The position numbers and the translations under genes were made by a program. From contig NZ_CP058907.1 in assembly GCF_013415845.1 (NCBI RefSeq), positions 1,302,001 through 1,366,000 of the forward strand: a stretch of 64,000 nt of DNA. Reading direction: 5' to 3'. This DNA is from Rhodopseudomonas palustris. GTDB taxonomy: Bacteria > Pseudomonadota > Alphaproteobacteria > Rhizobiales > Xanthobacteraceae. Shown piece by piece: positions 11,156-19,178 of the stretch. The notes below the pieces were generated by a model. That model was not told the DNA's origin, did not search any database, and was given only the letters and a program-made list of their open reading frames with translations. Within the stretch, counting starts at the first letter, position 1. Every line of letters begins with the position of its first letter.

Positions 11156-12151
11156 TCAAACCGAGTGCGCGAGAGTCGGCTTGCCGACGTCGCTCGGCTG
11201 CAGCTTGCCCAGGAACTGATTGTACGAAGATACCACCTGATCCAGCACCTCGAAGTGCGGGAACGCGCCGGCGTCGAACTGCACGAGGGTCCAGTTCGGA
11301 CGGCCTGCCACGCGGTTCTTGTGCCGGTAGTCGACGAAGTCGCCGCGCACCCCGTGCGCCATCCACACCGGCAGACGAAGCTGCTCGTAGACGGTCAGGA
11401 TGTCGGTGCTGAACATGAAGCCGGCCACGAAGTAGTACGGGGCATAGCGTGCGCCGGGCTGATGCGTGGTGGCGTAATCGTAGTCCACCATCGGTTCGTC
11501 GATGGTCTTCGAGCCCCAGGCCTTCTCCAGGAACTTGCGGATCACCGGCCGGGCCGTGAGCAGCTTGAAGAAACCGCGATCCCACAATTTGACCCGCAGC
11601 GTGTCGATGATCCACGAACGGCCGCGCGTGCCGGGCGTGCCCGCATCACGGGCCTTGCCTTCGAATCCGGTCGGGCTGATGAAGCCGAGCGAACGGAATG
11701 CCTGCGGCGCCTCGGTCGCGGCGCGAGCGAGGAATTCGCTGGCCAGAGACAGCGCCAGCGCGTCGACCGGCTGTTCGCCGTGAATGCGGCGGATCTGTTC
11801 GACCGCGGCGTGGACCGCGTCGGTCATCATCCGCGCGGTGTATTCTCGGTCGTCGCGATCGGACTGGCCGAATCCCGGCAGGTCGATCGCATAAACCGGG
11901 CGCGTCTTCGCGTAGTAATCGTAGAGCGGCTTGACTTCGTAGGCCGAGCCTGCAGCGTTGACGCTGTGGATCAGCAGCAGCGGAGTCGTGTTGCCGTCCG
12001 GCTGCGCGGATCCGTCGGCGTAGATCGCCAGCCGGCCGACCACGCTGGTGATATCGGTGCGCGCACCCGCTACCGGATTGGCGAGACTCGTGCGCGCAAG
12101 ATTTTGCTTGATGCGAATTGTTTCGATTGCTTGCCCGCTGATCAACGGCAT
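11156..12151 (-). CDS. Alpha/beta-hydrolase fold protein
   Basis: This 331-aa protein has the alpha/beta-hydrolase layout: a LLLIHSVNAAGSAYE oxyanion-region segment after residue 57, AIDLPGFGQSDR at 88-99, a nucleophile segment, a late Asp region (GVRGDFVDY) and a catalytic His in FPHFE. The nucleophile elbow is unusual: the usual GxSxG is replaced by A133-L-S135-L-A137. The start at 12151 has AGAGG upstream. No neighbour indicates its substrate. It could be an esterase, a haloalkane dehalogenase relative or an inactive homologue. Confidence 0.82.
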   Translation of the reverse strand: MPLISGQAIETIRIKQNLARTSLANPVAGARTDITSVVGRLAIYADGSAQPDGNTTPLLLIHSVNAAGSAYEVKPLYDYYAKTRPVYAIDLPGFGQSDRDDREYTARMMTDAVHAAVEQIRRIHGEQPVDALALSLASEFLARAATEAPQAFRSLGFISPTGFEGKARDAGTPGTRGRSWIIDTLRVKLWDRGFFKLLTARPVIRKFLEKAWGSKTIDEPMVDYDYATTHQPGARYAPYYFVAGFMFSTDILTVYEQLRLPVWMAHGVRGDFVDYRHKNRVAGRPNWTLVQFDAGAFPHFEVLDQVVSSYNQFLGKLQPSDVGKPTLAHSV

Positions 12152-12371
12152 CTGCGACCTCTCTTCAATTGAGCGAACCGTCGAGCCAATCGCGTGGAAC
12201 CGGGAAGGTTCCAATTCGCGCGCGCTCCGAGTCGACCAAAAGAAAGAATGGTATTCGCATACACAGAAGCGCACGCACGATCGACTCGTACACACGCATG
12301 ATAGTCCAGTGACCGACTGGTGCGATCACGAGGACGATGCGTCAGAGTTGCTTGACGTCAGGAGCGAGTTG

Positions 12372-13877
12372 TTAGTTCGGCGTGACGAATGGCTGTCCAT
12401 TTGGCCTGACACGAATGCCCGGCTTCAGCCGCGTCCACGGCAAGGCGGCGGTGTCGGCCGGCATCGCGCCGGGTGCGGCACAGATCAACAGCCGCTCGGC
12501 GATCGGCTGAAAATCGGCACGGAAATGCACCGAGCTTTTCACAACCAGGATCGCCTGTGCGGTCGGTTCAATGCCGACGTAGCGATACATCGCCTGGTCG
12601 GCGAGCTGCGCCTTGTGCGATGCGACCACCACGCGCACACCGCCGATCCGCAGGCAGGCGGACGGACCCATCTCCATCTCGCGTCCGCCGAAATACGGAC
12701 CGGGTGCGACGAAGCGGCCATCGGACAGCTGCTCGACGACGAAGATCTCTTCGAACGGCGCGTCGCCGGGAATCCCCGACTTGCCGCCGAGCGCCAGCGA
12801 GAGGACCGCGCCGACGCCGGCCGCATGAGCGGCCTTGGCCGCATCGGGATCGTAGATCACGCCGATCGCGGCGCGCTGCGCGTTGTTGCGCACCAGCGCG
12901 CGCAGCATGCCGGTGGTGTCGGAATCGCCGCCGGCGCCGGGATTGTCCTGGGTGTCGGCGATAATCACCGGCTTGGCGGCAGTGCGCGCCAGCTCGATCG
13001 CATGCTTCACGCCTTCGTCGGGCGAATAGATCTTGCCGTCGAAGTCGTCCTCGAGACTAGCCACCAGCGATGCGACGGAATCAGCCGCCGCATCGGCATC
13101 AGCCTGGGTGCGGCCATAGGCGAACACCGACGGGGCGCAGTCCGGGAAGTCGGCGGCCGGAAAGCCCGGCGCAAACGACAGCGTCGGCACAGCCTCGCTC
13201 TCCAGCGCCGCGAGCTTGTCGTAGACGCCCTTGGTCGGCTGATCGAACGTGCACTGCCACGAGATCGGAATCAGGAACGGCAGTTGCCGGAACGCCTTGG
13301 CGAATTTCTGGCCGCTGGTCAGGATCAGCTCCAGATGCTTGGCGGCGGCGCGGCCGGTGTCGGCCATGTCGACATGCGGATAGGTGCGGTAGGCGATCAG
13401 CGCGTCCGCATGCTCGACCATGCGCGGCGTCACGTTGGCGTGCAGATCGATGCTGACCACCAGCGGCAGATCGGGGCCGATCACCTCGCGCACCCGCGCC
13501 AGGATCTCGCCTTCGCCGTCGTCGAGATGTTCGGTGACCATCGCGCCGTGCAGGTCGAGATAGACCGCATCGAGGGGGCCGGCGGCCTTGATGCCGTCGA
13601 TCATGATTTTGACGACGCGCTCGAACGCGTATTCGGTGACGTGCGCCGACGGGCTGGCGCCGCAGGCGATGGTCGGGATCAGCTCCCAGCCCTTGGCTTC
13701 GGCGTCTTCGACGAAGCCGGCAAGGCCGACATTGATGCCGCGCATCACCTTCAGCACGTTCGCGCCGATCGTCATCGCCGGCCAGCCGCCGCCGTGCACG
13801 AACGCCTCCCAGGTCGCCTTGGTGGGCGCAAAGGTGTTTGTCTCGTGCAGGAAGCCGCCGACGGCGATACGGGTCAT
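12372..13877 (-). CDS. M81-family (MlrC-like) metallopeptidase
   Basis: This 501-aa protein matches the microcystinase C (MlrC) family. It starts with MTRIAVGGFLHETNTF, and in the N-terminal DUF1485 part it has DLHGAMV and SIDLHANVTPRM, where the His and Asp residues probably bind zinc. The C-terminal MlrC domain has the segment ADTQDNPGAGGDSDTTG. The start has AGAGAA upstream. It is the last gene of a minus-strand run of dipeptide-type ABC transporter genes, so it probably hydrolyses an imported peptide or amide. Most family members are found in organisms that do not meet microcystin, so the natural substrate is likely different. Confidence 0.88.
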   Translation of the reverse strand: MTRIAVGGFLHETNTFAPTKATWEAFVHGGGWPAMTIGANVLKVMRGINVGLAGFVEDAEAKGWELIPTIACGASPSAHVTEYAFERVVKIMIDGIKAAGPLDAVYLDLHGAMVTEHLDDGEGEILARVREVIGPDLPLVVSIDLHANVTPRMVEHADALIAYRTYPHVDMADTGRAAAKHLELILTSGQKFAKAFRQLPFLIPISWQCTFDQPTKGVYDKLAALESEAVPTLSFAPGFPAADFPDCAPSVFAYGRTQADADAAADSVASLVASLEDDFDGKIYSPDEGVKHAIELARTAAKPVIIADTQDNPGAGGDSDTTGMLRALVRNNAQRAAIGVIYDPDAAKAAHAAGVGAVLSLALGGKSGIPGDAPFEEIFVVEQLSDGRFVAPGPYFGGREMEMGPSACLRIGGVRVVVASHKAQLADQAMYRYVGIEPTAQAILVVKSSVHFRADFQPIAERLLICAAPGAMPADTAALPWTRLKPGIRVRPNGQPFVTPN

Positions 13878-13906
13878 GGTTGTTGTTCTCTTGCTGACTT
13901 AACGTT

Positions 13907-14010
13907 CGTCATTCCGGGATGCGCCCCTTGGGGCGCAGGCCCGGAATCCATATCCCCTGGCGGTGGTTATGGATTCCGGGCTCGCCGCTGCGCGGCGCCC
14001 CGGAATGACG
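13907..14010. repeat. Imperfect inverted-repeat element (REP-like, family C)
   Basis: The element begins CGTCATTCCGGG and ends CCCCGGAATGACG, with inner pairs GGCCCGGAATCCAT and ATGGATTCCGGGC and two small GC hairpins. It would fold into one long stem. It lies between the fused ATPase gene and the MlrC-like gene and may act as a transcript stabiliser or terminator. Confidence 0.6.
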
Positions 14011-14025
14011 CGGGGAAGCGGATAC

Positions 14026-15678
14026 TTAGCTTACCATCGCCGCCGGCGCTTCGCTGACCGGACGGAAATTGGCGAAGTCCCAATGCCGGCCCGGGGCGGC
14101 TTCGAGCAGTTGGCGGGTGTAGGCTTGCTTGGGGTGGGTCAGCACTTCGGCGGCGGGTCCCTGTTCGACGACGCGGCCTTTTTCCATCACCGCGACGTCG
14201 TCGCAGATCTGCGCCGCGACGCGCAGATCGTGGGTGATGAATAGCAGCGCGATGCCGAGCCGGGTCTGGATCTCGTCGAGCAGATTCAGCACCTGCGCCT
14301 GCACCGAAACGTCGAGCGCCGACACCGCTTCGTCCGCGACCAGCACGTCGGGATCGAGCGCCAGCGCGCGGGCGATCGCAATGCGCTGGCGCTGACCGCC
14401 GGAGAACTGATGCGGGAACCGCGAGATCGCATCCGCCGGCAGATGCACCAGTTCGAGCAACTGCCGTGCCTTGGCCATCGCCTGGGCGCGCGGCATGCCG
14501 TAATTGATCGGTCCCTCGGCGATGCTCTCACCGACGCTGACGCGCGGATTGAGCGAGCGATACGGGTCCTGAAAGATGATCTGGATCTTCTGCCGATGCG
14601 GCCGCAGCAATCGGCGCGACAGCTCGGAGATCTCGCGGCCGGCGAGCCGGATGCCCCCCGAGGTCGGATCGATCAGCCGGACGATGCAGCGCGCCACGGT
14701 GGATTTGCCCGAGCCGCTTTCGCCGACGATGCCCAGGGTGCGGCCCTTGTGCAGTGTCAGCGTCACGTCCTGCGCCGCCACCACTTCGCGGTGACGGCCG
14801 AGCAGCGAGCGTTCGCGATACACCTTGCCGAGCTCATTGGCTTCCAGAACGACCGGCGTGCGGTTCGCGGGGCGCGGCGCCCGCGGCACCAGGCTCGGGA
14901 CCGCCGACAACAGATTGCGGGTGTACTCCATCTGCGGGCGGCGTAGCACCGCCTCCAGCGGACCGGTCTCGACCAGCCGGCCCTGCCGCATCACCGCGAC
15001 GCGGTCGGCGATCTCGGCGACCACGCCCATGTCGTGGGTGATGAACAGCACCGCGGTGCCGTGCGCCTGCTGCAGTTCGCGGATCAGCGTCAGGATCTGC
15101 TTTTGCGTGGTGACGTCGAGCGCCGTGGTCGGCTCGTCGGCGATCAACAGTTTCGGTTCGAGCACCAGCGCCATCGCGATCATGATGCGCTGACGCTGAC
15201 CGCCCGATAGCCGGTGCGGATAAGACGCGAAGATCCGTTCGACATCCGGCAGCCGTACCTGCTGCATCATGTCGAGGATGCGGCGGCGGCGTTCGCGCGC
15301 GGGCAGGTCGGTGTGGAAGCGCAGCACCTCGTCGATCTGCTTGCCGACCGGCACCACAGGATTCAGCGCCGTCATCGGCTCCTGAAAGATCATCGCCATC
15401 CGCGAGGCACGGAGCTGGCGCAGCCGCCGCTCGCTGGCCGCCAGCACGTTCTCGCCGGCCAGCCGGATCTCGCCGCCGGACGCTTGCAGCACGCCCTTCG
15501 GCAGCAGCCCCATGGTCGTGAGTGACGTCACCGATTTGCCAGAGCCGCTCTCGCCGACCAGGCACATCGTCTCGCCGGCCCGCACGTTGAGTGAGATGCC
15601 GTCGATCACCTTGTCGCCGTGCCCGCTGCGGCCGAGGCGGACGACGAGGTTGTCGATTTCGAGGACGTTATCGGTCAT
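14026..15678 (-). CDS. Fused DppD-DppF-type ABC transporter ATPase
   Basis: This 550-aa protein is two complete ATP-binding domains in one chain, equal to DppD and DppF of peptide importers. Each half has its own Walker A (GESGSGKSV near 43 and GESGSGKST in the second half). Each also has its own signature (LSGGQRQRIMIA and FSGGQRQRIAIA) and Walker B (LLIADEPTTALD and VLVADEAVSALD). It should sit on the inner face of the membrane and energise the two permeases encoded just upstream. The gene is separated from the DppC-like gene by 108 bp that contain a perfect palindrome. Fusion of the two ATPases is common in alphaproteobacteria. Confidence 0.93.
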   Translation of the reverse strand: MTDNVLEIDNLVVRLGRSGHGDKVIDGISLNVRAGETMCLVGESGSGKSVTSLTTMGLLPKGVLQASGGEIRLAGENVLAASERRLRQLRASRMAMIFQEPMTALNPVVPVGKQIDEVLRFHTDLPARERRRRILDMMQQVRLPDVERIFASYPHRLSGGQRQRIMIAMALVLEPKLLIADEPTTALDVTTQKQILTLIRELQQAHGTAVLFITHDMGVVAEIADRVAVMRQGRLVETGPLEAVLRRPQMEYTRNLLSAVPSLVPRAPRPANRTPVVLEANELGKVYRERSLLGRHREVVAAQDVTLTLHKGRTLGIVGESGSGKSTVARCIVRLIDPTSGGIRLAGREISELSRRLLRPHRQKIQIIFQDPYRSLNPRVSVGESIAEGPINYGMPRAQAMAKARQLLELVHLPADAISRFPHQFSGGQRQRIAIARALALDPDVLVADEAVSALDVSVQAQVLNLLDEIQTRLGIALLFITHDLRVAAQICDDVAVMEKGRVVEQGPAAEVLTHPKQAYTRQLLEAAPGRHWDFANFRPVSEAPAAMVS

Positions 15679-15710
15679 GTCGGGCTCCGCAGTCGGGTAC
15701 GGCGCGCTCC

Positions 15711-15732
15711 CTCTCCCCGCGCGCGGGGAGAG
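15711..15732. repeat. Perfect 22-bp GC-rich palindrome in the dpp-type operon
   Basis: CTCTCCCCGCG followed by its exact complement forms a 22-bp palindrome between the DppC-like and fused ATPase genes. It could make a strong RNA hairpin between cistrons and tune relative expression. Confidence 0.55.
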
Positions 15733-15786
15733 GTGAGGTCGGTGCGCGTTGTGGGGCTGAGAGAGCAGACATGATGAGCTGCCTCT

Positions 15787-16677
15787 TCATCGGCTGCCCT
15801 CGCGCTGTTTCATCCGCGGGTCGAGCGCGTCGCGGGCGGCATCACCGATCAGGTTGACCGACAGGATCGCGATCGACAGCAAGAGGCCCGGCCAGAAGAT
15901 CAGCATCGGCTTGATCTGAAAGTAGGCGCGGCCTTCGGCCATGATGTTGCCCCAGGTCGGCGTCTCCGGGCTGATGCCAGCACCGAGGAACGACAGGATC
16001 GCTTCGGTGAGGATTGCCGAGGCGGCGATGTAGGTGCCCTGGACGATCAGCGGCGCGACCGTGTTGGGCATCAGGTGCCGCACCATGATCTTCGGCAGGC
16101 TGGAGCCGACTGAGATCGCGGCTTCGACATAGGGCTCCTCGCGCGCGGTCAGCACCACCGAGCGGACCAGCCGGGCGACCCGCGGGATTTCCGGAATGGT
16201 GATCGCGATCAGCACCGTGGTCAGGCTGGCGCCGGACAGCGACACCACCGCGATCGCCAGCAGGACGCTGGGAATCGCCATCAAGCCGTCCATCACCCGC
16301 ATCATCACCGCGTCGACCCAGCGGAAGAAGCCGGCGACCAGACCGATGACGAGGCCGATCGCGATCGCGACGATCGCCGAGCCAATACCGATCAGCAGCG
16401 ACACCCGGCCGCCATAGATGATGCGCGACAGCAGATCGCGGCCATAGGCGTCGGTGCCGAGCAGGAATTCGGCACTCGGCGGCTTCAGCCGCAGCGCCGG
16501 CGCCAGCTTCACCGGATCGTGCGGCGCCAGCCACGGCGCGAAGATCGCCATCAGCACGACCAGCGTCAGGCAGATGGTGGCGACGGCGATGATCGGCGTC
16601 GACAGCAGGAAACCGAGCCGCGGACGCATCGGGCGCGGCACCGGAAGGGTCGGTTCGGACATGGTATCGATGGCCAT
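15787..16677 (-). CDS. Peptide-type ABC transporter permease (DppC/OppC family)
   Basis: This 296-aa inner-membrane protein has about six hydrophobic segments and the DppC family features: an N-terminal segment before the first membrane span (RPRLGFLLSTP), the sequence GTDAYGRDLLSRIIYGGRVSL, and the ATPase-contact EAA loop region EPYVEAAISVGSS. It forms the permease pair with the DppB-like protein, whose gene is 13 bp upstream. The start at 16677 gives the normal N-terminal length. Confidence 0.92.
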   Translation of the reverse strand: MAIDTMSEPTLPVPRPMRPRLGFLLSTPIIAVATICLTLVVLMAIFAPWLAPHDPVKLAPALRLKPPSAEFLLGTDAYGRDLLSRIIYGGRVSLLIGIGSAIVAIAIGLVIGLVAGFFRWVDAVMMRVMDGLMAIPSVLLAIAVVSLSGASLTTVLIAITIPEIPRVARLVRSVVLTAREEPYVEAAISVGSSLPKIMVRHLMPNTVAPLIVQGTYIAASAILTEAILSFLGAGISPETPTWGNIMAEGRAYFQIKPMLIFWPGLLLSIAILSVNLIGDAARDALDPRMKQREGSR

Positions 16678-16690
16678 GGTGCGCGCGCCC

Positions 16691-17632
16691 TCAGTACCGG
16701 ATACGGGGATCGAGCAGCGTGTAGGCCAAATCGATCAACAGATTGACGGCGACGTAGATGCCGCTGGTCAGCAGGATCATGCCCTGGATCACCGGGTAGT
16801 CGCGCGCCAGCACCGCGTCGACGGTGAGGCGGCCGATGCCGGGCAGGTTGAAGACGCTCTCGGTGACGACGACGCCGGAGATCAACAGCGCAAAGCCTGT
16901 GCCGATCACGGTGATTACCGGGACCGCCGCATTGCGCAGCGCGTGGCGCAGCAGCACGCGGCTTTCGTTGATGCCCTTGGCGCGCGCCGTGCGGACATAG
17001 TCCTCGCCCAGCACGTCGAGCATCGCCGCCCGCGTCATTCGTGCGATCAGCGCGATGTAGATGAAGGACAGCGTCAGCGTCGGCAGCACCAGCCGCTCGG
17101 CGAACGGGCCGAAGCCGCGCGCCATCGGGCGGAAGCCCTGCACCGGCAGCCAGCGCAGCTCGATCGCGAAGATCTGGATCAGCACGTAGCCGATCACGAA
17201 CACCGGCACGGAGAAGCCGATCACCGACAGGCCCATCACAAAGCGGTCGACCCAGGTGCCGTGTTTCCACGCGGCGACGACGCCGAGCGGAACCGCGACG
17301 ATGACCGACAGCACGATGGTCGACAGCGCCACCGTGATGGTCGGCTCGATACGCTGGCCGATCATCTGCAGCACCGGCACCTGCGAGATCAGCGAGACGC
17401 CGAGGTCGCCGTGCAGCAGCCGTCCGATCCAGGTGAAGAACTGCACGTAGAGCGGCTCGTTGAGCCCTAGCGACGTGCGGATGCGCATCAATTGTTCAGG
17501 GGTGGCGCTGTCGCCGGCAATGATCGCGGCGGGATCGCCCGGTGTCAGGCGCAGCAGCAGGAACACGAACAGTGCGACCACACCCATCACCGGGATGGCC
17601 GCCAGCAAACGACGGATCAGATAGCCGAGCAT
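16691..17632 (-). CDS. Peptide-type ABC transporter permease (DppB/OppB family)
   Basis: This 313-aa inner-membrane protein starts MLGYLIRRLLAAIPVMGVV, the classic DppB opening. It contains the EAA-loop sequence EDYVRTARAKGIN and ends with DLAYTLLDPRIRY, also diagnostic of the family. It is the first permease gene of the run DppB, DppC, DppDF on the minus strand and should carry a di- or oligopeptide, or a nickel/glutathione-like ligand, across the membrane. The exact substrate is not shown by the sequence. Confidence 0.93.
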   Translation of the reverse strand: MLGYLIRRLLAAIPVMGVVALFVFLLLRLTPGDPAAIIAGDSATPEQLMRIRTSLGLNEPLYVQFFTWIGRLLHGDLGVSLISQVPVLQMIGQRIEPTITVALSTIVLSVIVAVPLGVVAAWKHGTWVDRFVMGLSVIGFSVPVFVIGYVLIQIFAIELRWLPVQGFRPMARGFGPFAERLVLPTLTLSFIYIALIARMTRAAMLDVLGEDYVRTARAKGINESRVLLRHALRNAAVPVITVIGTGFALLISGVVVTESVFNLPGIGRLTVDAVLARDYPVIQGMILLTSGIYVAVNLLIDLAYTLLDPRIRY

Positions 17633-17796
17633 CGGCGCTCCATCATGGATTTGGATCGACGATTAGCGAAACTTATCCCGAAGATGCGGTTCGTCATCAT
17701 CACCTGCGCTTGATGCCGTCGAAATCACCCTCGGAGTTCAGCAAGTCCCGTGCCAGGGCTGCAAGCCGGTGCGGTCTGATTTGCACAGGTGGGCGC

Positions 17797-18927
17797 TCAC
17801 TCCAGCGTTGCGAGCAGGCCCACCATCAGCCGACCGCGCTCGGCGAGGCTGTCGACCTCGATGTGCTCGTTCAGCGTGTGCGCGTCTGCGCCGCGCACAC
17901 CGAGGCCATCAAGCGTCGGAATGCCCATCGCGCCGGTGAAGTTGCCGTCGGAGCCGCCGCCGGCGCTACCGTGCGGCAGGCTGACGCCGAGCTGGGACGC
18001 GACCGTGCGGGCCTTTTCGTAAAGCGCCATGGTGCCGGCATCCGGCTCCCACACCGGGCGGGTGACGCCGCGCGTCACCTTGAAGGTGACGTCACTGCTG
18101 CTGCCGCTCAACGCCAGCATGCGGTCGACGCCGCGGTCGAGGTCTGCCTGACGCTTGGCCATGCTGAGCGCTTCGCCGGTGCAGGTGGTGGCGACGCAAT
18201 TCACCCATTGGCCGCCGTGGACGATGCCGACGCTGAAGGTGCAGTCTTCCGTGGTCATCGCATCGATCGCCAGGATCTGCTTGGCCATTTCCCGTATTGC
18301 GGAACGGCCCGACGACAACGTCGCGCCGGCATGGCTCGGTTTGCCGATCGCCTCCAGGTTGAATCGCGCGATCGCGTAGCGTCCGGTGACGACGCCGTTG
18401 TCTGGGCGGCCGGGCTCCGGCACCAGCACGTATTTGTTGCGCGCCGCTTCGGCTTCGATGATGTCGCGGGTCGACGGCGTCCCGACTTCTTCGTCGGGCG
18501 TGAACAGCACCGTGATCGGCAGCGGCGTCGTGAACGACGCGCGCGCGAGCTGCTTGATCGCTTCCAGCGTCAGGTAGTTACCGCCCTTCATGTCGAAGAT
18601 GCCGGGGCCGAACGCCTTGTTGCCCTCGCGGCGGAACGGCAGTTTCGACAGCGTGCCGACCGGATGCACGGTGTCGAGATGACCGGCGATCAGGATGCCG
18701 GGCTCGCCTTGCTTGGGATGCGGAAAGCGCGCGCGGACACAACCGGCGAAACCCTGGCGGCCGGCGATGCGCTCGATTGTCGCGCCCATGATCGCCATCT
18801 CCCGCGCTGCAAGATCGAGCATGCGCTCCACCGCGGCGGTGTCCCAGGTCGGGCTCTCACATTCAACCCAGGCGCGCAGGCCTTGCAGCATCGTATCGGA
18901 ATCGAATGGGAGATTTGCTGGGTTCAT
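17797..18927 (-). CDS. M20-family metallopeptidase (glutamate carboxypeptidase-like)
   Basis: This 376-aa hydrolase has the M20 zinc-site pattern. It begins with GHLDTVHPVG (metal His and the catalytic Asp two residues later), then the bridging Asp in FDMKGGNY, then the EE pair in TPDEEVGTPST. Later come a further metal acid (LVPEPGRPDNG) and a C-terminal His (DAHTLNEHIEV). The start at 18927 has AGAG upstream. It lies on the same strand 164 bp upstream of the DppB-like gene and divergent from the binding-protein gene. It probably cleaves imported peptides or acyl-amino acids in the cytoplasm. Confidence 0.9.
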   Translation of the reverse strand: MNPANLPFDSDTMLQGLRAWVECESPTWDTAAVERMLDLAAREMAIMGATIERIAGRQGFAGCVRARFPHPKQGEPGILIAGHLDTVHPVGTLSKLPFRREGNKAFGPGIFDMKGGNYLTLEAIKQLARASFTTPLPITVLFTPDEEVGTPSTRDIIEAEAARNKYVLVPEPGRPDNGVVTGRYAIARFNLEAIGKPSHAGATLSSGRSAIREMAKQILAIDAMTTEDCTFSVGIVHGGQWVNCVATTCTGEALSMAKRQADLDRGVDRMLALSGSSSDVTFKVTRGVTRPVWEPDAGTMALYEKARTVASQLGVSLPHGSAGGGSDGNFTGAMGIPTLDGLGVRGADAHTLNEHIEVDSLAERGRLMVGLLATLE

Positions 18928-19178
18928 TGCGCACTCTCTGTTGGGTGGCTTTACGAGACTGATTACCGGCGGCTTTGTAAAGCGAAAGATTTCGCTCCCC
19001 ACTACACGGCCGAGCACCGGCAGCGGCGAGCCGGATGATTGACGCTTGGCACACTTGGTGCAAGTCTCGATTATCAGGGTGTGGCAATGCGCTGATCGCG
19101 TGGCACCGCGCCCGGACTCTTACTGCCCTGCACAAGCAATCATCTGTGACTGATCAGTTTCAAGTCAGGAGAAATCGA

